Assembly (NCBI GenBank): GCA_964483105.1 | Contig: CAYZZU010000005.1 | Coordinates: 1 to 64,000, forward strand | Length of the DNA: 64,000 bases | Source of the DNA: CAYZZU01 sp964483105 | Lineage (GTDB): Bacteria; CG2-30-53-67 | Reading direction: 5' to 3' | In this document: positions 26,277 through 34,427 of the stretch, one piece after another | How positions within the stretch are numbered: position 1 is the first letter of the stretch | Layout: each line of letters starts with the position of its first letter | Made by a program: the position numbers and the translations under genes | Notes under the pieces: generated by a model | What the model saw: the letters and a program-made list of their open reading frames with translations, nothing else | What the model was told of the DNA's origin: nothing | The model's database searches: none

Positions 26277-26425
26277 CCCCCCTGGAGAGAAAGGCAGGAT
26301 CGTGTCTTTCAGATTCCATCAGGAAGGGAGGTGATCAGGAGAACAGGCGTTTTTCTGTTCCAAGGGGGAATGGAAAAATATGGAAACAAAATGAGCTTCA
26401 GGAAACAAACTTCAGGAGGTTGAAA

Positions 26426-27787
26426 ATGAAACGATATGTATTCCTCACGGCAATGATTGCGGCCCTGGCCCTTTCAGCGCCGATGGCGATGGCCTTGGCG
26501 CCATCCCAGACGGGAAACGGCGTGAACACCATGCTGTTCCATTCCTATGACGGCCTGGTATGCGCCGACTGTCACACGATCCACTTCAGTGAAAACGGGA
26601 CCACGCCTGCCGGCGCCGATACGGGCGGTCCCTGGCAGAAACTTCTGAAAAAGAAGACCAATGCCGATATCTGCCTCGGCTGCCACACGGAAGGGTCGAA
26701 CACGGCCGCCACGGCCTGGGGTGGAACCCTTCCTGCCGGTCAGTCCTGGACGGCTCCGATCGTCAAGACTCTGAATGGAGAGGATCCGGACACCCTCGGG
26801 ATCTCCATGCCGGCCGGTGATTTCTACTTCAGCGACCAGGACCCGGCCAAGGGGCACAACCCCGCCTGGACGCACGGGAATCAGGCCGCGAGCATGTCGG
26901 TGGATACGGTCCTGGGAAACTGGCCTCCGACACCGCCTGGAAACGGCGCGACCGGCTATAACGAACCGGACTGGGATTGCCATACCTGTCACGGCATGCA
27001 CAACCGTTTTTCCGGGAGTTACAGCGCTTGGCGTCAGGTCAAAAGGAAGGTGAACGGCATTGTCCACACCGGTGATGTCTCGGGTCTCGGGGTCGAGACG
27101 ACCACGGGCAACAAGGGAGCCACAGCCGCAGGCTATGAGCCGATTGAGAGTAACTCCCGCGGGGACATCCAGGGGACGAGCTATGTGAACCTGAGGGCCG
27201 ACGGGCAGCCTCTGGATGGGGCGGATCTTTTTGCGCCCTATAGTGAGACCAATAAGAACGTCTACCGGGGCGGGTTTTCCTCTTTCTGCTCGGTCTGTCA
27301 CGGGGATTTCCACGGCGGCACCGAGACCAGTTCGGCGACCGGCGATCCGACCTCTTCGACGGGGAATACCGCTGTGAGCGGTCCGCACTGGTTCCGGCAC
27401 CCGACCAACGTGGCCCTGGACGGAAAGAAATACAATGTCTCCAAGTACACGGTGACTGTGACGAACTTCCAGGGGACCAATCCCAACCCTCCGGGCTATG
27501 ACTGGAAATACCCCCTGCGGCGCGTGGACGGGACTTGGACCGTCACCAGCCCGAGCACAGCGGGGGAAGTGGCTCCCACCGACCGTGTCATGTGCCTGAC
27601 CTGTCACTTCGCTCATGCCGGACCCAACGCCAACGCGTTGAGGTGGGATGAGGCGGGACAGCCCGCTTTCATCGCCAACGGCGCGGCCGACTCGTACCAT
27701 GACACCAGCAACGGCGACAACCCGGCCTTCGGCTGCAACAAGTGCCATCAGAAGGGTGGACACAACGCCTATATCAAGAGCTTCTAA
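26426..27787 (+). CDS. OmcS-like hexaheme cytochrome c (copy 1)
   Basis: A 453-residue secreted cytochrome with a signal peptide (MKRYVFLTAMIAALALSAPMAMA) and six CXXCH sites: CADCH, CLGCH, CHTCH, CSVCH, CLTCH, CNKCH. Order and context match the Geobacter filament cytochrome OmcS (432 residues, six hemes): FHSYDGLVCADCHTIH at the mature N-terminus, MPAGDF, KGHNPAW, DCHTCHGMHNR, FCSVCHGDFH, FRHPTN, CLTCHFAHAG and a terminal CNKCHQKGG. The His three residues after the first heme motif corresponds to OmcS His16, which ligates a heme of the neighbouring subunit. I infer polymerisation into a conductive filament. GGAGG lies seven bases upstream of ATG 26426. A paralogue of identical length follows. 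Confidence 0.9.
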   Translation: MKRYVFLTAMIAALALSAPMAMALAPSQTGNGVNTMLFHSYDGLVCADCHTIHFSENGTTPAGADTGGPWQKLLKKKTNADICLGCHTEGSNTAATAWGGTLPAGQSWTAPIVKTLNGEDPDTLGISMPAGDFYFSDQDPAKGHNPAWTHGNQAASMSVDTVLGNWPPTPPGNGATGYNEPDWDCHTCHGMHNRFSGSYSAWRQVKRKVNGIVHTGDVSGLGVETTTGNKGATAAGYEPIESNSRGDIQGTSYVNLRADGQPLDGADLFAPYSETNKNVYRGGFSSFCSVCHGDFHGGTETSSATGDPTSSTGNTAVSGPHWFRHPTNVALDGKKYNVSKYTVTVTNFQGTNPNPPGYDWKYPLRRVDGTWTVTSPSTAGEVAPTDRVMCLTCHFAHAGPNANALRWDEAGQPAFIANGAADSYHDTSNGDNPAFGCNKCHQKGGHNAYIKSF

Positions 27788-27813
27788 CCTGGACTCCGGT
27801 CCGGGTGTAGTCA

Positions 27814-27839
27814 GGCGGGGGGGGAATCCCTCCCCCGCC
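27814..27839 (+). other. GC-rich hairpin between the two OmcS-like genes
   Basis: G-rich and C-rich arms pair over 11 bp with one G-U pair and a 4-base loop; GTTTGAATGG follows, without a U-tract. It probably attenuates or protects the transcript, giving unequal amounts of the two cytochromes. Confidence 0.55.
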
Positions 27840-27939
27840 GTTTGAATGGGATGGTTTTGTGAAAGGCCCGCCGATTTTTCCTCTTCAGAAAAAAGGCGGA
27901 CTTTCTGCAAGGCCATCGCACATCGATCGAGGGAAGTTC

Positions 27940-29301
27940 ATGATGCACAAAAGGATGTCAGGACGATGGGGAAAAGCTGTTTTCCGGATGATCTGCGGGG
28001 CGCTCCTCTGCGTGGAGATCGGGTTCCTGCAGACCGGTCCGGCGGAGGGCGCGGGTCTCGCCCCACGCGGGAGCCGGACCGGCCTCTTCCATGTCTATGA
28101 CGCACTGACCTGCAGTTTCTGCCACACCGTGCATTACAGTGAGGGAGGAACGACTCCACAGAATGCCGATATCGGGGGTCCCTTTCAGAAACTCCTCATC
28201 AAGCGGAGTACCACCGACCTCTGTCTGGGATGTCACGCGGAGCCGGCGGCCCAGCTTTTCGGAGCGCCGATGGTCATGACCCTGAATGGGACCAATCCGG
28301 CCCTGGCGAGCCGGGCCATGCCGGCCGGTGATTTTTATTATTCAAACGTGAACCCGGCAAACGGTCACAATCCGACCTGGACCAACGGCCATACCTCGAC
28401 GGTTCTCGCAACGGACCCGGTCCTCGCCCCTTCCTTTCCACCCAGTCCGCCGGGCCTGGATATCGTATGGACCGAACCGAACTGGGACTGCACAACCTGC
28501 CACGGGGCGCACAACCGTTTCGGCGCGGAAATTACGGCGTGGCGGCAATTGAGACGGACCATCAACGGCGTGGTTCACACCGGGAGTGACACCGTGGCCC
28601 TCGGGGTGGAGCTGGACGGGGGAGACCAGGGGGCGACCACAGTCGGGTATGAACCGATCGCCAGCAATTCCCGGGGATATATTGACGGGACCTCTTATTA
28701 CCGGAAACGGGCCGACGGCCAACCGCTGGACGGCGCCGACCTTTTCGCGCCCGAGGGACCGACCAACAAGAACGTCTACCGGGGGGGATTCTCCTCCTTC
28801 TGCGCCGTCTGCCACGGAGCCTTCCACGGAGGGACGGAGACCGTCATGGATTCGACTTCCGTGGCGACCTCCAGCACCGGCAACACGGCCGGGACCACTC
28901 ACTGGCTCCGGCATCCGACCAATGTGGCCCTGAACGGGATCCGGTATAATGTGGCCAAATACACGGTGACCGTGAGCAACAGCCAGGGGACCAATCCCAA
29001 CCCTCCAGGCTATGACTGGAAATATCCGCTCCGCAGGGTGGATGGAACCTGGACCGCGACCAGTCCGAGCACGGCGGGGGAGGTGGCTCCCACCGACCGG
29101 GTTATGTGCCTGACCTGTCACAAGGCGCATGCCTCCCAGTACTCGAATTCACTGCGGTGGGACAATGCCGGTCATGCGGCCTTTCTCGCGAACGGAGAGT
29201 TGGATGGATATTATGAGGCATCGAATGGTGACAACCCGGCCTACGGGTGCAACAAGTGCCATCAGAAGGGGGGCGCCAGCGCCTTTTCAAAGTCTTTCTA
29301 A
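27940..29301 (+). CDS. OmcS-like hexaheme cytochrome c (copy 2)
   Basis: A 453-residue paralogue of the preceding gene with the same six-heme order: CSFCH, CLGCH, CTTCH, CAVCH, CLTCH, CNKCH. The N-terminal motif is FHVYDALTCSFCHTVH, again with the extra His that in OmcS bridges subunits. Long blocks are nearly identical to copy 1 (RRVDGTWT, PSTAGEVAPTDRVMCLTCH, QGTNPNPPGYDWKYPL), while the first third has diverged. The signal peptide is longer (hydrophobic MICGALLCVEIGFLQ after basic residues). I chose ATG 27940 with GAGGGAAG upstream, since it gives the same length as copy 1; the open frame extends 81 bases further. The two may form separate filaments or co-polymerise. Confidence 0.9.
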   Translation: MMHKRMSGRWGKAVFRMICGALLCVEIGFLQTGPAEGAGLAPRGSRTGLFHVYDALTCSFCHTVHYSEGGTTPQNADIGGPFQKLLIKRSTTDLCLGCHAEPAAQLFGAPMVMTLNGTNPALASRAMPAGDFYYSNVNPANGHNPTWTNGHTSTVLATDPVLAPSFPPSPPGLDIVWTEPNWDCTTCHGAHNRFGAEITAWRQLRRTINGVVHTGSDTVALGVELDGGDQGATTVGYEPIASNSRGYIDGTSYYRKRADGQPLDGADLFAPEGPTNKNVYRGGFSSFCAVCHGAFHGGTETVMDSTSVATSSTGNTAGTTHWLRHPTNVALNGIRYNVAKYTVTVSNSQGTNPNPPGYDWKYPLRRVDGTWTATSPSTAGEVAPTDRVMCLTCHKAHASQYSNSLRWDNAGHAAFLANGELDGYYEASNGDNPAYGCNKCHQKGGASAFSKSF

Positions 29302-29317
29302 CAGAACAGGGGAAACG

Positions 29318-31516
29318 ATGAAAATCAAGATCAGACGGGAACCGGTTCGAACCCTCATCCAGGGTGTTCAGGGCATCCTGATCACTCTGTCTCTCCTTGT
29401 GGTATCCTGCGCGGAGGCGGCCACTCTCCCGAACGGCGGCTGGAGTCCGATCTGCTCTCCGGACGGGTCCAGAGTGCTCTTTCTCTCCTCGTCCATGCAC
29501 ATGCCCGGAAAACTCTGGGTCATGAACGTGGATGGGAGCGGAATTCGGCGGTTGACCGCGTTCGGTGTGGTGCACCCCTCCTGGTCCTCGGACGGCCGGT
29601 CCATCTTCTTCTCCCGGTGGGGGGAGCGCACGGCAAACCGGGAAAGTCTCCGGATCGAGCCCTCCACTTCGTCCCGGGGCGTGCCCTCCGTTCCCGATGC
29701 CGCGCTCGATTTTGCCTTTTCTCCCGATCGGGGTTTCCTTGCCTATATCCTGGCTGCCGGGCCTCACCGGGATCTCTGGATCGCGAAGGCCGACGGGACC
29801 GGGCGCCGGGGGGTGACGGAAAAACTCTTCGTGCGTTCCGTCACCTGGTCTCCGCGCGGAAAGTCACTTCTCTTCACGGAGGGGAAGACCTACGGGAACG
29901 GAATCTGGTCCGTGGACCCCTCCACGGGGGCGCTTCGAAATCTCGTTCGTGGTTTCTGTGGGACGCCTTTCTTTTCTCCGGATGGGAATCGAATCGCCTA
30001 CGTCTTCCCCTGGAATCAGGTGAAAGGGAAGGAGGGCCGATACGGCATTCGGATCCTGCAGACGGACGGGAAGGGACGGAAAGAATACCAGGCGCCTCAC
30101 CTCGACGGGCTGCGTCTTGCCTGGACCCCCGACGGGTCCGGGATCTGCTATACGGGAGAGGCGAAAGTCAAGGGCAGCCTGGGGCAGTCCTACAAGATGA
30201 CCCACCTCAAGGCTGCCCCGGAGGAGCCGGAAATGGAACGGGCGGTCTGGAGGCTGGATCTCCGGGAGGGAAAGGAAGAGCGCCTGACGCCGTCCGGCCT
30301 GACGGTCGGTTCCTTCTCCTGGTCCCCGGACGGGGGGCGTCTTCTGCTGGGTGGAGTCCAAAACACCGGTTTTGCCTCCGAGGTATGGAGTCTTTCCTTT
30401 CCCGGGCATACGCTGAAACGGCTGGTCGCAAGCCGTTCCTCCGATTGGCTTCCCACTCCCTTTCCGGACGGGACGCGTGTCGCCTATCTCAGCAATCGGA
30501 ACCACAGCGGAATGCTGATCCTGACCGATGATGAAGGACGGGAAATCCGTCGTTTTGACCCCCTGGCGATTACGGGAGAGGACCGGATCGCCCTTCTGGA
30601 CGACGAGAAGGTCCTCTTTCTCTACAATCCATCCGGGTTCCGGATGGTGGACCTGGCTGAAAATACGCGGTTGCATCTGCATGTGGCTCCCAAGGCGAAA
30701 CTCCTGGAATTGAGGACCTCTCTCCAGGAAAGGAAGATTTTGATCGATGCGCTTCGAAAGTATGACGGGTTTCCTCAGCTTAGTCTTCTGACCGGGAAAG
30801 GGGATTCTCTTGGAGAGGTCGACCTGGGTGGGAGGAGAGTTGAAATGCAGCCACGATGGTCCTTCGACGGCAAAAAGATTGCCTTTACCGACGGGGTGGA
30901 CCTCTGGCGGATGGATACGAATGGAAAGAACCGGACGCGGCTGACTCATTTCAGGGAGGAAAACGAACACCCGGGCATCTGGAAACGATGGATGGAACGG
31001 CTGAGGGGAGGACGAACCCGTTCCTTTGTTTCCGATCCGTTCTGGTCTCCGGACGGATCCCGAATCGCTTATGTCGTCACGGTATACCGGAACCCGGGGA
31101 ATCCTGAGAGAGAGGTCTGGTGGAGCAATCCGGACGGAAGCTCCGCCCGGAGGATCTATTCGGAGGAGATTACCGTTCCGGACCAGACCCTGGTCTCGGA
31201 TCGAACGACATCCCCTTTTTTTGACCTGGACGGGAAATTCATCTTTCTAACCTCCATGATCGGGGGGCTGCCGAACCTGATCTCCGTTCATCTCACGGAT
31301 CGGGAGGTTCGGGTCCTGACGAAAACCGGGGCGCTTTTCCCCTCTCTGTTGCCTGAACAGGAAGAGATTCTCTATACCGCCCTGGATGGGGAGGAGGAGC
31401 ATCTGATGGTGATGAACCTGGATGGAAGCGGCAAAAGGCCCTTTCTGATACCTGACGCAGGGAAAGCGTCGAACGTTGTGCGAGGCGGGATAAACCATGC
31501 TTCAGCGGATTTTTAA
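29318..31516 (+). CDS. TolB/WD40-like beta-propeller protein, exported
   Basis: A 732-residue protein with a signal peptide (about 13-36, ending near SCAEAA, where a lipoprotein-type Cys is also possible in VVSCAEA). It contains many TolB-type PD40 repeats marked by SPDG or similar: ICSPDGSRVLFLS, WSSDGRSIFFSRWG, WSPRGKSLLFTEGK, FSPDGNRIAYVF, WTPDGSGICYTG, WSPDGGRLLLGG, WSFDGKKIAFTDG, WSPDGSRIAYVVT. That suggests two propellers. AGGGGAAACG precedes ATG 29318. The gene lies 16 bases after OmcS-like copy 2 and overlaps the next NHL gene by 20 bp. Role unknown; binding of cytochrome or surface polymer is conceivable. Confidence 0.85.
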   Translation: MKIKIRREPVRTLIQGVQGILITLSLLVVSCAEAATLPNGGWSPICSPDGSRVLFLSSSMHMPGKLWVMNVDGSGIRRLTAFGVVHPSWSSDGRSIFFSRWGERTANRESLRIEPSTSSRGVPSVPDAALDFAFSPDRGFLAYILAAGPHRDLWIAKADGTGRRGVTEKLFVRSVTWSPRGKSLLFTEGKTYGNGIWSVDPSTGALRNLVRGFCGTPFFSPDGNRIAYVFPWNQVKGKEGRYGIRILQTDGKGRKEYQAPHLDGLRLAWTPDGSGICYTGEAKVKGSLGQSYKMTHLKAAPEEPEMERAVWRLDLREGKEERLTPSGLTVGSFSWSPDGGRLLLGGVQNTGFASEVWSLSFPGHTLKRLVASRSSDWLPTPFPDGTRVAYLSNRNHSGMLILTDDEGREIRRFDPLAITGEDRIALLDDEKVLFLYNPSGFRMVDLAENTRLHLHVAPKAKLLELRTSLQERKILIDALRKYDGFPQLSLLTGKGDSLGEVDLGGRRVEMQPRWSFDGKKIAFTDGVDLWRMDTNGKNRTRLTHFREENEHPGIWKRWMERLRGGRTRSFVSDPFWSPDGSRIAYVVTVYRNPGNPEREVWWSNPDGSSARRIYSEEITVPDQTLVSDRTTSPFFDLDGKFIFLTSMIGGLPNLISVHLTDREVRVLTKTGALFPSLLPEQEEILYTALDGEEEHLMVMNLDGSGKRPFLIPDAGKASNVVRGGINHASADF

Positions 31517-32462
31517 AAAAGAGAGGCCATATCCCCTGTTCCGCGCGCTCTGTGCAGTTGCGGTTCTATTACTTGGAATACCGGGAGCGGCGCGTGCCGT
31601 TCGTCCCAGAGAAATTGTTGAACAGGGTTTTTTCGGACGGGGACTGCAGGAACCGGCAAGCCTCTGGTTTGACCGGTACCGGAATCGGATTCTGGTCGCG
31701 GATACGGGGAATCATCGGGTGATGGTCTATTCCACGGACGGGAAAGAGCTTTTGCGGTTAGGCCGGCGTGGAGAACTCGCCTTCCCGTTCGGGGTGGCCT
31801 CGGATCGCGCCGGGAATCTCTATATCAGTGAACAGAAGAGCGGCAGAGTGAAGGTCCTGCGACATTATGATGAAATTCAGCAGTCGCTGGATAAAAAAGA
31901 GGAATATATCAACCTGCCACTCGAGGAAACCGGGGGGAAGAAACCGGCCAAGGCGGGCCGGATCTTCGTGGGGAAGGACGACCGGATCTACATGATTGAT
32001 ACGGCGAATCAACGCGTGCTCGTTCTGAACCCGGACGGCGCATTCCTCCTGGCCTTCGGCGCCCATGGAATCGGCAGGGGAAAATTTCTGCGTCCCGCCG
32101 ATCTCTGTCTCGATTCCGCCGGAAGGATCTATGTCACGGATCCCGGCGCCGAACGGGTCCAGGTCTTTACCAGCCGGGGGAAATTTCTCTACCGTCTGGG
32201 ACGGGATATCCGCCGGGTGCAGGGAATCGACTTGGCCGTGGGGATTGCCGTGGACCGGATGAACAACGTCTGGATGACCGACCGCGCGCGCCGGAATCTT
32301 TTCGTGGAGGACCAGAATGGAAACCGGGTCTTTCAATATCCCGAAGGAAACGGACCGGGTATCTTTTCCTTTCCAGTCGGGCTGGCTTTCGGTACCACGG
32401 ATCGTCTCTATGTACTGGAAAAGGGGTCCGGAACCATCCGCGTTTTCGGGATACGGTACTGA
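31497..32462 (+). CDS. NHL-repeat beta-propeller protein (second of cluster)
   Basis: A 321-residue exported protein: signal helix about 15-34 (LCAVAVLLLGIPGAARA), then NHL repeats such as NRILVADTGNHRVMVYSTDGK, GVASDRAGNLYISEQKSG, DRIYMIDTANQRVLVLNPDG, LCLDSAGRIYVTDPGAERVQVF, GIAVDRMNNVWMTD. Six blades are likely. Its ATG overlaps the end of the TolB-like gene by 20 bp and the next gene starts two bases after its stop, showing translational linkage. Confidence 0.86.
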   Translation: MLQRIFKKERPYPLFRALCAVAVLLLGIPGAARAVRPREIVEQGFFGRGLQEPASLWFDRYRNRILVADTGNHRVMVYSTDGKELLRLGRRGELAFPFGVASDRAGNLYISEQKSGRVKVLRHYDEIQQSLDKKEEYINLPLEETGGKKPAKAGRIFVGKDDRIYMIDTANQRVLVLNPDGAFLLAFGAHGIGRGKFLRPADLCLDSAGRIYVTDPGAERVQVFTSRGKFLYRLGRDIRRVQGIDLAVGIAVDRMNNVWMTDRARRNLFVEDQNGNRVFQYPEGNGPGIFSFPVGLAFGTTDRLYVLEKGSGTIRVFGIRY

Positions 32463-32463
32463 A

Positions 32464-33396
32464 ATGATGAATGCGAAACGAGTCATTTTCACCGGGTGGG
32501 TGACCGCGGTCTTGATTTTCCATGCCACGCTTCTTCCCGCCGGATCCTTCCCGCCGATCCGATTTGTGAAGGCGGTGACGGAACAGGGTGGAGCGCCCCT
32601 GTTCCGGGATCCTCTGCAGATGTCCCTGGCCCCCTCTCTTCATGAGGTTGCCGTGACCAATTCAGGAAGCGGAGATATCGTCCTGTTGAGGGTGGAGGAC
32701 GAGAAGGTTCTGCTTCGGATCACCGGACGTTCCGGTTTGCGGCCGCCCTTTGGCATTCATCTCAATCCGGACAAAACGATCCTGGCGGGGGAACTGACCG
32801 GCCGGGAAGGTTTGAAACTTTTTGATCCGACCGGCCGATTGCTGGATCGGTGGGACCTGATCCGAGCCTGCGGTTATCCGATCCGTCCGGGGAGGATCCG
32901 CGCGACGGGTGACGGAGGAACTCTCGTGGTCGAACGGCTGCGCGACCGGGTCCTCGTGCTGGGGCCGAAGGGAAAACTCCGGAAGATCATCGGGAAGGAA
33001 GAAAAGCTGGACCAGGTGCAGGATGCCGCTCCCGGTCCGGGAGGAAGGCGGTTCTTTGTCCTTTGCAACGGGGGCAAGGCCGTCCGGGTTTTTTCCGGGA
33101 AGGGAAGGTTTCTGTACGCCTTCGGAAGACACGCCGCTTCCCCCGACAGTTTTTCCTTCCCCTGCGCCCTTTCTTTTGACCGGAGGGGTAGACTGTGGGT
33201 CGTGGATGCCTTTCAGCATCGTCTCAAGGTCTTTTCCCCGGAAGGAAAGTTTCTTTTCCAGTTCGGAGGGCTCGGCATGAAACCGGATCAATTCTTCTTC
33301 CCGGTAGACCTGGCCTTCGCGGGCCGGTCGCGGCTCTGGGTTCTGGAAAAGGGAGCGAACCGGATTAAGATCTATGACGTGGAGGACCTGAAATGA
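32464..33396 (+). CDS. NHL-repeat beta-propeller protein (third of cluster)
   Basis: A 310-residue exported protein (signal about 6-27, TGWVTAVLIFHATLLPAGS). The repeats are more degenerate than in the two other NHL proteins but recognisable: FGIHLNPDKTILAGEL, DGGTLVVERLRDRVLVLGPKGK, LSFDRRGRLWVVDAFQHRLKVFSPEGKF near the end, LAFAGRSRLWVLEKGANRIKIYD last. The ending resembles that of the preceding NHL protein, which suggests duplication. Start ATG 32464; the stop overlaps the next cytochrome start (ATGA). Confidence 0.84.
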   Translation: MMNAKRVIFTGWVTAVLIFHATLLPAGSFPPIRFVKAVTEQGGAPLFRDPLQMSLAPSLHEVAVTNSGSGDIVLLRVEDEKVLLRITGRSGLRPPFGIHLNPDKTILAGELTGREGLKLFDPTGRLLDRWDLIRACGYPIRPGRIRATGDGGTLVVERLRDRVLVLGPKGKLRKIIGKEEKLDQVQDAAPGPGGRRFFVLCNGGKAVRVFSGKGRFLYAFGRHAASPDSFSFPCALSFDRRGRLWVVDAFQHRLKVFSPEGKFLFQFGGLGMKPDQFFFPVDLAFAGRSRLWVLEKGANRIKIYDVEDLK

Positions 33397-34376
33397 TGAG
33401 TGGTCGAAAGATCTGTCATCGTCTCCTGACCGTTGCTCTGATCGCTTTTCTGAACGGAGTGGCCGTGCGGCCGATTCCGGCCGTCACCCAACACGATTTA
33501 GCCCATCGGACCGAGAAGTGTTCCGACTGCCATACCATGCATTACAGCCGGGAAGGAGCGGTTCCTTCCAACGCGGAATTGGGAGGACCCTTCAACCGTC
33601 TCCTGATCCGGGCGACCACAAACAAACTTTGCCTTTTCTGTCACGACGGGACCGATGTCCGGGCTCCGGACGTGTTGGCGCCGGTGACGATGTACAACGG
33701 ATCCGGTGACGAACATTCCGGGGCGGGTTTCTTCGAATTCAGCGGTGGAACGGCAAGCGGAAAGGGCCATGACCTCGATGTCGATGCCGCAACGGTCCCT
33801 TTCAGCACCCTGACCCATATCAGCCTGACCTGCGCGAGTTGTCATGATCCCCATGGTTCGACGAACTTCCGTAACTTGTTGACGGCCCCTGCGGGGGGTG
33901 CCGGCACCCCGGTGGTACTGGGCGTGGATGTGTTCACCTCGGTCTCGCCGGCGGATCCTCCCACGGCCGCCGGATCGATTGCCGCCTATCGGGCTTCCAA
34001 CATCGGTTATAAGTCCTCCATGTCCGCCTGGTGTGTCCAGTGCCACGACCAGCCGCATACGGTGAGTATGATCGACAAATCGCTCCCCGACTTGACACAT
34101 TGGGTCAACGGGACAGGTGCCGGTTTCGGGGTTCAGACCGGCGACACGATCGAGGGAGTACCCCGTCTCCGGTTCAAGAATCCCGCAGCCACCGATTATG
34201 TCACGGCCCGTACAGTGGGGCAGGGCAACCAGGGAATCTGTGAAAGCTGCCATTTCGCCCATGGGGGCCCCTATCTGAAGGATCTTGTCTGGCCGTACCT
34301 GGAAGTCCCGGCGCAGGCCGATACCAATTCCGGATGTTACCAGTGTCATGGAACCATGCCGACGAGTTTTCCCTGA
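33393..34376 (+). CDS. OmcS/OmcE-like hexaheme cytochrome c (copy 3, short)
   Basis: A 327-residue exported cytochrome with a signal peptide (about 10-30) and six hemes: CSDCH, CLFCH, CASCH, CVQCH, CESCH, CYQCH. The first site, CSDCHTMHYS, reproduces the OmcS CxxCHTMH motif exactly, including the presumed inter-subunit His. GGPFNRLLIRATTNKLCLFCHDG and CASCHDPHGS parallel the long copies, but the protein is about 125 residues shorter, mostly in the loops between hemes 3 and 6. It might be a thinner filament or a cap/initiator. It is coupled (4-bp overlap) to the upstream NHL gene. Confidence 0.88.
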   Translation: MMSGRKICHRLLTVALIAFLNGVAVRPIPAVTQHDLAHRTEKCSDCHTMHYSREGAVPSNAELGGPFNRLLIRATTNKLCLFCHDGTDVRAPDVLAPVTMYNGSGDEHSGAGFFEFSGGTASGKGHDLDVDAATVPFSTLTHISLTCASCHDPHGSTNFRNLLTAPAGGAGTPVVLGVDVFTSVSPADPPTAAGSIAAYRASNIGYKSSMSAWCVQCHDQPHTVSMIDKSLPDLTHWVNGTGAGFGVQTGDTIEGVPRLRFKNPAATDYVTARTVGQGNQGICESCHFAHGGPYLKDLVWPYLEVPAQADTNSGCYQCHGTMPTSFP

Positions 34377-34427
34377 GGAATGCGTCCGTGAAGAATGAGA
34401 ATGTGTTCAGAGGATAGAGAGGTTGGA

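Noticed and set aside
26474..27916. 480-residue minus-strand open frame opposite the first OmcS-like gene
   Set aside because: It is the antisense shadow of a GC-rich cytochrome gene; the plus-strand product has six heme motifs and a signal peptide.
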